A stretch of DNA of 64,000 nt from Lampris incognitus (GCF_029633865.1 NC_079223.1:39086706-39150705); one strand, 5' to 3'; positions 10,427 to 20,050 are shown, numbered from the stretch's first letter. Translations and numbers: made by a program. Notes: generated by a model from the sequence alone, not told the origin.

Positions 10427-13405
10427 TACACTGTGTCCAGATGAACTGATTGAACTTTTTATTGACACACACAAACACACTTTATTATTTGTGGAAATGT
10501 ATGACAATTACTAGAGCACAAAAGAAAATTGATTCAGTCTTACCGATTTAGTGTGACCCTTGTTTGTCGCAATATCTGGTAACCACTGCTGGACATAGGA
10601 CATTGTTTACATCCACACCCTCGTCAAGAGCTACGATGAATACCGACACATCTTTCAATGCAAGAGTTTGCTGGTGCCTTACGTTTTCAGCCATATCTGT
10701 AATGCACCTCTCTACAGTTCTCACAAAAACAGGTATTTCTTTGATCCTGTTGATGATCGTGTCTTTGTTTGGTAACCCATCAAACCCCAGACCTGTGAAT
10801 TGCTGAGGAAAACCTCCTTTATATACTCTCCATCAGAGAATGGCTTCCCAGTGCACTGTACGACTTTACAGCTGCCCTCAGTAGCTTGGTTTTGGCGGCA
10901 CATCAGGTTGTTAACACGCTGCTTTGCTTCCCGTACTGGGCCGCTGTCCTCTTGGTTGATTCAGCTTTATCAGCTGAATCAACCAAGTGTGCATCTTAAC
11001 TTCTGGAGTGATTCTGAATTGCTGGTTCATCTAGAAAAGAGTAAGTATCATCTTTCTTGCTTAACAAGTTGCTACTAGTCTTATTCCAGCTGCTTGAGTA
11101 TTAGTCCTTTTCTCTATACATCTGCTGCTGGTTCCTAGTGGGATCTTATTCTGGCTCTAGCTGTTTTATTCTATTTACTTGTCTTATTTACTTAATCTAG
11201 CTGTAGCTGTTTTTTTCACCTAGTGTGCCCTTAAATATTTCTTGTTGCCTAGCTGTTTTGACTTGGTTATCCTTTTAGCTTATAAATATATTCCTTGGTA
11301 ACTTGCTGTTTGCAGTTTTAATAGTATTGTGTGAGGTTTGATAGAGTTTTACATAAGTGACCAGTTTCTGGGCAATAGGCCTATTTTCAGTGTACCACTT
11401 TGGCCAATTGAGTGTTAAGTGGCCAGGGTGTGGCCAGAACATCACAGGGATTTATAAGTCTGGCCTGATTCAGTTTCAATCCAGTGTGCATTTTAACTTC
11501 TGGGGCGATATTGAATTGCTGGTTCGTCTAGAATAGAGTAAGTATCATCTTTCTTCCTTAACAATTTTCTACTAGTCTTATTCCAGCTGCTTGAGTATTA
11601 GTCCTTTTGTCTATACATCTGCTGCTGGTTCCTAGTCGCTTTGGATAAAAGTGTCGGCTAAATGACTGTAATGTAATGTGTGACGTTTTTCTCATGCCTT
11701 GTTACGAAGTTCGACACACAACACTTTTGCAGCAGAGAGCACACAGCTCGGTCCTCTTGTGAAATAAATCCAAATTCGTTTGTCCAAGGCAGCTAAAGAG
11801 GCGAATATTAGACAACCTACTTTTTTTTTTGCTTCTGTCATAGTCAGTTGTTCTTGACAAAGCAAAAAAAAGAAAGCCAGCTAGTTCTTTACATGACTGC
11901 TGTATGCATGAAATTTGTATTTCGTTGTGCTGAATGTGGGCAGTGTAGTATGTGATGCACGGAAATCATTTTGCTGGTTTGTAGTCCATTGTAGCGGTTG
12001 TTGGTTTTGCGACAGGGGGTAGTACACTGAAGTCCAGAGAAAGGTAAATGTTTTCACTTAATTGTCTCGCTTGTACATGTCATAGTTTTATGGACAAATA
12101 CGGAGGAAGAACATTGGATTACAAGTTATATTTGTATACCGTGAAATATGAATTGATGTTATTAATAATTTTCCATTTACGTTCAATGTCTGTCTCCAGA
12201 CTCACTACCAGCCAGGCAGCATCTCTCTTGTGGAGCAGTTTGTAGTTTTCATGGGCAATGTCGTGCAATACCAGCTGGTTAGATGCGTCAACAAAGTCTC
12301 CTCTATCCCAGCTCACTAAGAAAACTACAGCCAATTACAGCTTAGTGGGCTCAAACACACACACACATTTCTTTGCTATTTGGTTGAGGCTGCAAATTCG
12401 CCGGTCAGTTCACAGAAGTTGAACTCCATGCGGCCCGAAGATGCAGATTTATTCACCAATGTTAATTTCGTGCACGTGTGACCGTGGGCTGCATTCGTCG
12501 GCAGATCAGAGGAAGAAGGTAGGAGAGTTATGATGGACCACGTCAACTGTGTACGCTCTTTTGCTATAAAAAGTAATGCCGTATTTTGAGACTAATTATC
12601 ACAGTATTGTTTTAAATCTGATTGTTTAGTTCACCATTAGGCTGTATTTAAAAATAAAATATTTATAAAGTGTACTAAAAAAAAATGTGAATTGCTCCGT
12701 GTGCCCATGTTAATGGCTTTGCATGCCACAGGTTGCCGACCCCTGCTTTATAACATAATGATCACTTTCATAGGGCTTTACACTGACCCCCAAAAAGGGT
12801 TAGTGTGATTTGTACCAAATTGAATTTACATCATTATCAGCAGTTCCAAGTGAATACTCGTCACACACAGATTGTACATTTTAAATGCTCTGAAATTGAG
12901 GGGCACATTAATGATCTCTTAATTCAACAACTTTCATTGTGTATATTTTGAAAATACATGTAATTTTCACCATAACTTCTCAATAGAGTACTGAATACAA
13001 AGGAGAATACTGGGCTGATCATCCCACCATCAAATTGTTTTGGGAAGTGTTCCATTATCTCCCTTTAGAGAAGAAAAAACAGTTTCTGCGTAAGTGATTG
13101 CCTTTTAATATTTGACCATTTAACTGTTATGTCAGATGAAATTGTATATACCTTTTATACAGCAGCAATAGCTGAAATGATGCATCTTGGCTTCAGTGTT
13201 TCTTACAGGAAGTGACCGTATACCCATCCTGGGCATGAAAAGCTTGAAGCTGGTAATCCAGTCTACAGGTGGAGGGGAACATTACTTGCCTGTTGCGCAT
13301 ACCTGCTTCAACCTACTGGATCTGCCCAAGTACACCAGTCTAGAGACCCTCCGTTTCAAATTACTTCAGGCTATAGATCACAATCAAGGCTTCAATCTTG
13401 CCTGA
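469..13405 (+). CDS. herc4: HERC4 E3 ubiquitin ligase, C-terminal part (HECT domain), 5' part outside window
   Basis: HECT-type E3 ligase that takes ubiquitin from an E2 onto its own cysteine before passing it to substrate. Eight coding exons join in frame: 469-636, 1044-1187, 1283-1449, 1889-1955, 2065-2147, 3660-3843, 12987-13089 and 13197-13405, giving the last 374 residues. All borders are GT/AG. The translated block is HECT from end to end, including VESVNPCLIL, EAVDAGGVRKEF, IYNLTIVELHF and FLTGSDRIPILGMKSLK. The active-site Cys is the TGC at 13304-13306 in HTCFNLLDLP, and the protein ends AIDHNQGFNLA, close to the human HERC4 tail. The first exon shown begins with ATG at 469, but this is an internal codon after a splice acceptor, not the start. 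HERC3 is the close paralogue; the sirt1/dnajc12 neighbourhood favours HERC4. Introns 5 and 6 are swollen by mobile elements. Confidence 0.93.
1459..1580. repeat. Long near-perfect fold-back palindrome
   Basis: Positions 1479-1518 and 1521-1560 are perfect 40-bp reverse complements separated by only two bases (tg at 1519-1520). The match continues imperfectly outwards to about 1459 and 1580, so each arm is close to 60 bp. It lies 30 bp after the splice donor at 1450, in the intron between herc4 exons 1283-1449 and 1889-1955. It could be a tiny fold-back MITE or a recent inverted duplication. No target duplication was clear to me. Confidence 0.9.
2322..2790 (+). repeat. tRNA-headed SINE, family B (copy 1)
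   Basis: A 5' head with tRNA-like internal promoter boxes (the B-box-like ggttcgagtcc lies near 2380) is followed by a long GC-rich body and an A-rich tail at about 2750-2790. The same body recurs at 56784-57205 in cacul1 intron 5. The two copies share many exact words, such as gcgtccct and gtgaaaagaagcggctgg. Open frames across it are by-products of the repeat. It lies in the herc4 intron between exons 2065-2147 and 3660-3843. Confidence 0.82.
2791..3659 (+). other. Remainder of herc4 intron, no feature seen
   Basis: AT-rich intron sequence with a moderately GC-rich island at about 3120-3330. No coding exon, RNA gene or repeat that I recognise. It ends in the pyrimidine tract and acceptor before 3660. 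Confidence 0.4.
4794..5228 (-). repeat. LTR of the retroviral fossil (3' LTR on the minus strand)
   Basis: Begins tggcaattatttaattcc and ends with gtca. It is collinear with 8479-8922 over its whole length, including the shared word ccaaggccatttctccaatt. Confidence 0.85.
5751..6132 (+). repeat. tRNA-headed SINE, family A (copy 1)
   Basis: The head gcggcacagtggctcagtgg is A-box-like, followed by gggttcaaacc as B box. A body with ctgtgtggagtttgcatgtt and tcctcccacagtcca follows, then a short GT microsatellite at about 5971-5988, then gtgactgctgggatgggctcc and a tggatg-type tail. The same family recurs at 17041-17461, 22278-22407, 25848-26069 and 37713-38098. This copy lies inside the retroviral fossil. 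Confidence 0.88.
8479..8922 (-). repeat. LTR of the retroviral fossil (5' LTR on the minus strand)
   Basis: Partner of the repeat at 4794-5228. It is followed on the minus strand, after 8 bases, by the tRNA-Pro-like primer-binding site at 8453-8470. Confidence 0.85.
10399..10427. repeat. (AC)n microsatellite
   Basis: About 14 AC units directly beside the 5' terminal repeat of the Penelope-like element. Confidence 0.95.
10550..10965 (-). mobile_element. hAT transposase remnant (GTF2IRD2-like class)
   Basis: Minus-strand blocks read MCRQNQATEGSCKVVQ with CTGKPFSDGEYIKEVFL, then, in another frame, pieces resembling GLPNKDTIINRIKEIPVF and VERCITDMAENV. These are typical of the hAT transposases from which GTF2IRD2 was domesticated. 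The frame changes between the blocks and no full DDE domain remains, so it is a dead fragment. It is most simply the original coding cargo of the hAT unit 3942-12745. Confidence 0.65.
10975..11690 (+). repeat. Direct repeats about 500 bp apart with a LINE/SINE-type 3' tail
   Basis: A block of about 155 bp at 10982-11137 recurs at 11486-11639. Shared words include ttgctggttc and agtaagtatcatctttctt. The second copy runs into gctttggataaaagtgtcgg and a gtaatgtaatgt tail (11638-11680), which is typical of 3' ends of fish L2-type elements. It reads best as a truncated retroposon with a tandemly repeated 5' region. No protein frame is recognisable. Confidence 0.6.
11690..12986 (+). other. Right part of the hAT unit and remaining herc4 intron
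   Basis: Up to 12745 this is probably untranslated and terminal sequence of the hAT element. From 12754 to 12986 it is plain AT-rich intron before the exon at 12987. No exon or RNA gene is seen. Confidence 0.4.
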
Positions 13406-13848
13406 TGGTACACAAAACACCCACGGGTTTGTGCCTAGGCTGCTGATGGTAATGACATGCTCAGCTTTTTTCCAGACGCGTCTCTGCTAGCAGTTCTGCT
13501 CAAAGGGATTCAGAACTTCCAACATTCACAGTTGTGAAATATAACTCTTTGCTGGGGCCAAATGACAATGAAAACTGCTCCAGGGTTGGATTTTCAATTT
13601 CTCCATGCCACCACAGTATTTTACGCTTGACTGATTTCAAGTTAAACCACGTTGACGGCTCTTGATGTTTTTGGGTTTTTTGTTTTTTGTGTGTGTGTTT
13701 GGATGAGTGTAATGGCTCTTCGAGCTTGGTTGGTATAAGTAAACATTTCCTATTTTACATAATCTGCTGTGACAACTGTTAATGAGCACAGTATGATGAT
13801 TTATGCTTTAGGAGTTAATTTTCATGGCTGTAAGCATTCAACAACTCT

Positions 13849-13854
13849 AATAAA
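13849..13854 (+). terminator. Candidate poly(A) signal of herc4
   Basis: Canonical AATAAA 444 bp after the herc4 stop codon. It is the first good signal downstream. Confidence 0.6.
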
Positions 13855-13869
13855 GTTACAGCCGATGTT

Positions 13870-14658
13870 CTTAGTTTGGCTGATCATACAGAACTTTGAT
13901 TGCAACACCTTGATTTTGTAAATGTTAATTACTGTGACTTAAGTTATTCACCTGTAACTGCAACTGTGAAAGCGTATCGCTCAAAAGGTTATCCAAGCAT
14001 TCTTTTGTTTACCATTACATTTCACAATGGTGTTTTTCTAACCCTCTGGGCTCGTGGGGGAGTAGTGCAATGTGCACCTTTGAAACTGCAAGACGAGGTG
14101 GTTTTGAAGTTCTGCACTGCAGGAGAGGCAACGGTGTCCAGGCAAGAGGCTCCTACATTAACCTGCACAGTCCAGGCTGGCCCATAGCCAACGTCGTGTG
14201 TAGTAGACTGCATTTCTGGCAAAATTCAGGTAGTGAAGTTTCCACTATATCCAGAAACACTTTGGTTTGTGAAACTAAACCTGTACTTTAAAAACTCTTT
14301 CAAGCGTTTCGTTCGGCCTAAATAAATATTAGCTACTACAGCAATTTGAAAGATGTTTAGTCCTCTTCTCGGTGGCCTTTTCCAATTGTTTTGTATCAAT
14401 CTCAAGTTCTAGTACAGTGTAAAATCACTGATCAGTCAAGGAACTAACGGAGTTATGAATCAGTTAATTTAAAAGAACCAACTTTATCACCAATCAGAAC
14501 TTGCAAGTATTGATCATACCTTTTGATTATAAAAAGGGGGAAAAAACCGATAAGTTCTTGTTCACATTTTAATGACAGGAAACTACAAGATAGGCACACA
14601 TTGTGGTATCCCAATAAGGCGAACTGTGTAAGTTGCTTAGGTTGTATTAAATTTACAT
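13870..14658. other. herc4/cox5b tail-to-tail spacer
   Basis: The end of the cox5b 3' UTR (minus) and spacer. Several open frames on both strands around 13900-14290 show no family likeness. I saw no clear AATAAA on the minus strand here. Confidence 0.4.
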
Positions 14659-16812
14659 TTAATGTGGCAACTCGGTGTGTACCAGTTTATAGTGAGACCC
14701 ACAGGAAGGGCAGCGCTGGGCATGTCCCTCATGAAGCCAGAACCACACAATAGCAGTGTTGTCCTCTTCACCTGCAGAACATTGCAATTGTATTTCGGTC
14801 AACAGTTATTATCATGTGAAAAATAGTACTTGTCTTGCATGTACAGCATCAACATAGAACTTACACAGGCAGCCTACGAGCCTTTTAGTACCAATGCATG
14901 GGACAATGTGGGGGTCTTCCGTGGTTCCAGCATACTCTTTGGGCTTTAGTATACTATATGGGTCCTGTAAATATAAACATTTGAAGCGGCTCGGTTCCGT
15001 ATCTGGATTCACTTGCGTTTAAGGATAACAAAATCAGCTTGCACAAAGTACCTTTCCCTTCTTGAGGGCCTGCAAAGCCCGGCGTTCCAGCCCGGTAGCC
15101 TGCTCTTCATCTGTTGGTATACCTGCAATCATACAGAACAACGCCTGTGACAGTAATTTGACTTTAATGGGTGCAGATTATTCCAAGATGTTAAAAAAAG
15201 GTCCAGTTGCAGGCTCATCACTGGGGGGGGGGGGGGCAACGTTACAGACTATTGGTTACTTAAGTGAAGCTGCACGTCCACAAAAGGACACTGCCCATAC
15301 CGGGCTGCTGGCACAGGACCAGTGGGCGTCTGCCAAGGAAAGTGGGTCTACGCCGGTGTTTCTGGGGGACCCACTCTACGTGACAAACCATCGCGACCCA
15401 ATTCACAGTAGACCTCATCCAGAAGTCGTGAGGAGCGAATGTGCATAAATGAACGTTTCTGACCACTTTTACTTTCATTTCCGCATCACTTCATCTTGAA
15501 TAGGTACACTCGCCGTTTCGAAGACGTTTTTCCAATAACACGGTACATGTATAGTAGGTTGCAGTATCACGAGGAGGCAAGATAGAAGTTTACTGGTTTA
15601 ATAGAGAACGACTGGTACATGGGTACACCACAATCAGATGCGCGGTCACTACACTGAATGCCCTCTAGCGGCAACGTAGCATTTATAGGCCACTGTATTA
15701 ATGCGAACAATAAAGTAGTCCCACAACACAATAAATCGAAGCTGATTTATCAAACACGTTATAAGTGAGACCAAATGAACGCATTTAGGCGGAGTTAACA
15801 GGCTCGGTGTTTTTGCCTCGTCAGTAAAAATATACACATTTTAAATGCTTCATAAATGAGAAAACGAGTGCATTTAGGCAGCTAAAAGGCTCGGTTTTTT
15901 CCTCATCAGTAAAACAAAATGTGCGCTAGCCTTACATTCAAGGTTATAAGAACAATTATTAGGACAATACGAACATTCAGCACCATCAAAAACACTCCTC
16001 GTTGAACGTTTTTTGAATTATTATCAGAACAAGTAGGCATGCAGCCATCAATTTGAAACAGGTTCACTCCACGTCAAATCTCATTAGGCCCATTATGTGC
16101 CATTTACTTACCCTGAATATAATCTTTTTAGGCCTATTCCAAAAATCCAATTATGCACATTAATTTTATTTACACCTCGCTAATGTGATGGGTGGGCCTG
16201 CTTGCTTTTTAGTATTGCATTCCAGCCCGGTGTACAAGAGGAGAGCGCAACGCGCACGCATATCAGGTGAAGCTATTTGGGATCTGGCTCAAACCGTGTT
16301 AAAAATACCATCGGGCGCCCTCATGTGGCTCAAAGGCGTTACTGCACGTATAAATATTAAAAGACGGAAGAAATTTAGCACATTTTATTTGGCGACCCGT
16401 CGCAGGAGATTTTATTTGGCGACCCAACCCAGCCTCTGGTAATGACATGTCTACACTATCAGAGGCCTCTACACGGCTTCAAATCCAAACGACCTTGATT
16501 CACTCTTACCTTCGGTCGCCAGTGTCGTTTGAACACATTTTGAAAGGGTACAGACACGTAGTCTTATCAAATCCCCGTTCCGCTTGCTTCGTGTCCGTGC
16601 AAACAAATCAAATTAAATTATTCAAATTTGCCGTCGTGTCTCAGGATGGCTGTGTAAACGGAGACTTTCAAAGTGAAAGTACAATCACTTATCGTGGCAT
16701 AATGCTTACCACCCTTCAGGGTACCAAGAGCGCGTTGTGCAGGTTTAACCCCGACATGCTGTCTCGCCGCCTGTAACGCAGCACAACCTCGGAGGAAGAG
16801 TCGCCCGGCCAT
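14659..16812 (-). CDS. cox5b: Cytochrome c oxidase subunit 5B, mitochondrial (COX5B), complete
   Basis: Nuclear-encoded, zinc-binding subunit on the matrix side of respiratory complex IV. Four minus-strand exons join in frame: 16710-16812, 15052-15122, 14865-14964 and 14659-14771, giving 128 residues (human COX5B has 129). Exon 1 encodes a basic presequence, [18 protein letters not shown], rich in Arg and Ala and free of acids. Exon 2 gives [20 protein letters not shown], exon 3 [19 protein letters not shown] and exon 4 [20 protein letters not shown]. The four zinc ligands are present as CLC (Cys90, Cys92) and CPSC (Cys112, Cys115). All borders are GT/AG. The start is the only ATG that heads a mitochondrial presequence, although the frame stays open upstream. 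It is tail to tail with herc4. Confidence 0.96.
15123..16709 (-). other. cox5b intron 1, mostly unremarkable
   Basis: Holds a G run at 15225-15236, an imperfect tandem duplication (15761-15915) and the short repeat ttttatttggcgaccc near 16383 and 16410. I see no further exon. Confidence 0.45.
15761..15915. repeat. Imperfect tandem duplication, unit about 70 bp
   Basis: The unit at about 15761-15832 (ataagtgaga, gcatttaggcgg, ggctcggtgtttttgcctcg, tcagtaaaaa) recurs at about 15852-15915 with the same order of words. It is too diverged to be very recent. Confidence 0.65.
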
Positions 16813-17040
16813 GTTTCTCCGCTTCCGTCCCTGACTGATATATGTTGTCCTGAAATGACCTCCGCTATGACTGACAGGTGTCCAATTAGTGCACGTACTT
16901 GCTACGTGCTTGTTTTCTTCGTTGTTGGTGTTATTGGCGGTTGGCAAACAACGATTTGGTGCGTTACCGCCACCAGCTGGAATGGAGAGGGGATGAGAAT
17001 GTCTATTTACTTTAAAAAAAAACTCGCGTTTTTTCAACTA

Positions 17041-17174
17041 TCCATCCATCCATCCATTATCTGAACCGCTTATCCTGCTCTCAGGGTCGCGGGGATGCTG
17101 GAGCCTACCCAGCAGTCATTGGGCGGCAGGCGGGGAGACACCCTGGACAGGCCGCCAGGCCATCACACAGGGCC

Positions 17175-17270
<96 letters not shown>

Positions 17271-17461
17271 AATTCACCTGACCTACATGTCTTTGGAATG
17301 TGGGAGGAAACCGGAGCACCCGGAGAAAACCCACAAAGACACGGGGAGAACATGCAAACTCCACATAGACGATGACCCTTGGGGATGACTACCCCGGGGC
17401 TCAAACCCAGGACCTTCTTGCTGTGAGTTGACTGCACTAACCACTGTGCCACCGTGCCGCC
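17041..17461 (-). repeat. tRNA-headed SINE, family A (copy 2), with long (CA)n
   Basis: Full-length minus-strand copy of the 5751-6132 family. The tail is tccatccatccatccatt at the left, and the head, ending gtgccaccgtgccgcc, is at the right. The internal microsatellite is expanded to about 47 CA units. It lies about 230 bp upstream of the cox5b start codon. Confidence 0.92.
17176..17269. repeat. (CA)47 microsatellite inside a SINE
   Basis: Uninterrupted CA run of about 94 bp. It sits at the same position in the SINE body where other copies have a short GT or CA run. Confidence 0.97.
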
Positions 17462-17644
17462 ACCGTCTTCTCAACGAAACTAGTGATTTCACGGGTTTCT
17501 GGGAGGGACTAAAAGCCTCTCTCAACAGCTGCTGCTCACCTTCTCCAGAAACTCCTACAACACCCAGAAATGTCTTTTCTGCATCTACAATTATGTCAGT
17601 TCTCTCAGATTTTCTTTCTACTCCCACTGGACAACAACATTTTT

Positions 17645-19150
17645 TCAAACATTTTGCTTCCTGAAAAAAAATGAGAGATTATAATAGACTATGTCAAGCT
17701 GAACACAAAAAATAATTTCAGTTTTGTATGCTTTAACCTTGTCAGGCAGCTCAGTGTAGTTTGGTGCTCTGTAGTTGCCAAGACAATTCTCAGCAACATC
17801 CTTAAATGCCTTCTGCACTATTTTCTCTGGCCCCACTAGCAGATCTTCTAACTCCCTGTCCTTGATGACCTGTATGATTTGTGGACCAACAAAAATGCCT
17901 TCCTTAATCTTGGCATCAGTTGTTCTTGGAAACATCCGTCTCAAATAGCAAAATCCATCACCTTCTTTGTTATTGCTTTCACAAAATGTTTCATCAATCC
18001 AAGTTTTATATGAAAAGGAGGCAGAAATATCTTTGTCGGGTCAACAAGTGGTTTATGTGCCACACTTTTCTGCCCTGGAATGAAATGCTTGGGGAGCAGC
18101 CAGTTCTTTTTAATGTAATGTGACTCTTTAGCACGGCTATCCCATTCACAAAGGAAACAACAGTCCTTTGTATATCTGAGCTGCATTCCTAGTAACTGCC
18201 AATATTTTAGATCACCACAGATGTTCCCGTTGTGATTTTTGTACTGTGTGTGTTTCACCAACAGTTCTATGTTATTGTAAGTTTCTTTCATTTGTACCGC
18301 ATAGCCAATAGGTGCTGAAGAGTGGACATTTACATTGTGTAACAGGACAACTGTCAGGCTTAACATTGACGAATCTATAAAAAGACACCATTGTTGAGGG
18401 TCATGCGGCCAACCCAAAGCCATGAACAATCTATCAATGTCAGCGCAGAAACAGAGGTTGTCAACCTGCATAAAGAAGTTTGTCAAACGGTTGCGGAAGA
18501 TAGAAATTGTTGTAACTGGTGACGGCAAACCCCATCCTTGCAATCTTGAACCAAGTAGTTCTGCTTTATCTGTTGACAAATCTAAGTCCCTGACCAGGTC
18601 GTTTAATTCTGGATGTATCATCAGATGAGGATAACCAGCCATAAAGCGTTCAACATCTGGATCAGTGCCATTTTCCACATCTGGTTCACGCATTGTAGCA
18701 TCTTCATCTGCATCATCTAGGCTCCATGTCTCTGGTGGCTTCAGTACTGGTGAACTGTCGTCATGTGGCACTGGTCTCACGGCTGAAGGCAGATTGGGGT
18801 ATTCAATAGATTTTATTTTTAGTAGAGAAGCGATACATTGGTCAGACAGAAGTAACAGTCCATCACGTGATCCTTCTGTTCTTGGCATATCATTGGGACT
18901 GCAAATGGCATTGACTTCCGGTACCTCTGAGCCAAGCTCTCAGGTTGACTGCACATGTTGCACAACAAATGTGAGGAGCCCAGGGTTTCTCTTGGTCACC
19001 AATTTTACATCTGAAGTAGCGCTCATAGGCTTTCTTAATAAGTGCAGTCATGGTGTGTCTTTGAGCCTTAAGCGTATACTCGCCACAGATGTAACAGAAT
19101 GAATCGCAGCTGTTGCAACCTTGACGAGACATTTCTGCTGTATTAAATCT
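17645..19150 (-). mobile_element. Broken copy of an uncharacterised multicopy protein family
   Basis: Minus-strand blocks read CNSCDSFCYICGEYTLKAQR (19000-19135, Cys-rich and probably zinc-binding), then SIEYPNLPSAVRPVPHDD, ELNDLVRDLDLSTDKAELLG, QWCLFIDSSMLSLTVVLLHN, CCFLCEWDSRAKESHYIKK, FLPPFHIKLGLMKHFVKA and DAKIKEGIFVGPQI. I recall the same blocks from many unannotated proteins in fish and arthropod genomes, which behave like a mobile or repeatedly copied gene. I cannot assign it to a named transposon class or a function. The copy is broken in about two or three places and lacks a recognisable C-terminal part. Confidence 0.6.
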
Positions 19151-19640
19151 TCCTGAGGACAATAAATCCTATTTTTAAGTATACTCACTATGCTATTGCC
19201 TGAAGAACATGTGCATCAACATGCGTCCAAACAGCATCTGTAAATGTGAGCAACTTTTATAGCCTGTCTGCCAGCATCTAACCTGACTAAGCATGCCCAG
19301 CCATGCCTAAGACAACATTTACACAGCACCTATACTTGAGTGCATGCCCAGGTATGCTTGGACTGACCAAAACAGCTTGCTTTGTGGGCAGTATACTAGC
19401 ACACTTAAAATATGACGGGAAATCACAAAAATAGGTTATATCTACAAAACGGTATGCCATAGGAAAATTTTAAGGTGATTTTCATGATCAGCAGCCCAAA
19501 ATCCATAGAATACACCTGAAAGTGTTCAGGAAGCAACATCTTCACTGCCCACTGGCAAAAACGCCAAACACTTCATCTGGTCCTTACACAAACAAAACTC
19601 AGCATGCTTCCTGACTGACTTGTCCTCCTTAGCTTGTCTC
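19151..19640. other. Spacer, no feature seen
   Basis: A few imperfect short repeats of the gcatgcccag/catgcctaag type near 19290-19350. No gene or element that I recognise. Confidence 0.4.
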
Positions 19641-19668
19641 ACATCATTCTCATTGTTTCTCTCCATTC

Positions 19669-20050
19669 TTATGGCAGCTTCAGCATACAACAATCCCTTC
19701 TACAATCCCTGATCTTATTCACTTTCTCTTCATTTTTTGTTTGTTTTTGGGGACATTGTGCTGACCCCATATCATGATTTCCCTTGCAGTGCAGGCACTT
19801 TGCCTGTGCTTTTTGAACTCCACAATCTTCCAAATTGCAGTTGTTCTTCCCACATTTCCCACATCTTCTCACTCCATTACATACTGCAGCAGCATGTCCA
19901 TATTGTAGCCAACAAAAACATCTGAGAGGAGCTCTCTCATATGGCCTCACCCTGTAACTCACATAATCAAGGTACACTCCTTCCGACAATTCCTCTACAA
20001 AAGTCAAACATGCGGAATTACTGTCCCTTCTCAGAACCTAGCCATTCTTC
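19669..20050 (-). mobile_element. LINE ORF1 fragment with CCHC knuckles (I/Nimb-like)
   Basis: The minus-strand frame reads YRVRPYERAPLRCFCWLQYG, then CGKCGKNNCNLEDCG and CLHCKGNHDMGSAQCP. This is the run of zinc knuckles that closes ORF1 of I-clade fish LINEs. One ligand position of the first knuckle is changed. It is only a fragment, and the matching ORF2 end lies next to it in the opposite orientation. Confidence 0.6.

Larger units (their letters stand above)
4045..10470 (-). mobile_element. Penelope-like retroelement, split by a retroviral insertion
   Basis: Read on the minus strand, the 5' end near 10470 carries the terminal-repeat word tccagatgaactgatt (10437-10452). Then 9888-10130 encodes the pre-RT block with DNNIIILLVDKGRCTALL, like the DKGR motif of Penelope-like elements. 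Remnants of reverse transcriptase follow at 8925-9880. The GIY-YIG endonuclease remnant is at about 4214-4650 (LYIRETKE for the usual LYIGETK, then DSEERWFERGVKEGIYVKR). The terminal-repeat region lies at 4045-4210. The two halves are separated by the retroviral fossil at 4794-8922. The reading frames are broken in several places, so this copy is dead. Confidence 0.85.
3942..12745. mobile_element. hAT-bounded composite DNA transposon, 8.8 kb
   Basis: The left end reads caggggtcggtaacc from 3942 and the right end reads ggttgccgacccctg up to 12745, so the termini are inverted repeats of the CAGGGGTCGG type seen in many animal hAT elements. The flanks carry a perfect 8-bp target duplication, ctttataa, at 3934-3941 and 12746-12753, the length expected of hAT. 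A hAT-type coding remnant lies inside at 10550-10965. The rest is mostly later insertions: a Penelope-like element, a retroviral fossil and a SINE. The whole unit lies in one herc4 intron. Confidence 0.85.

Noticed and set aside
13900-14291. Open frames on both strands between herc4 and cox5b as a new gene
   Set aside because: No splice context, no recognisable homology, and they overlap each other on both strands; they are probably chance frames in UTR or spacer.
17095-17388. Open frames with long Thr-His or Val-Cys repeats
   Set aside because: They are translations of the (CA)n run within a SINE.
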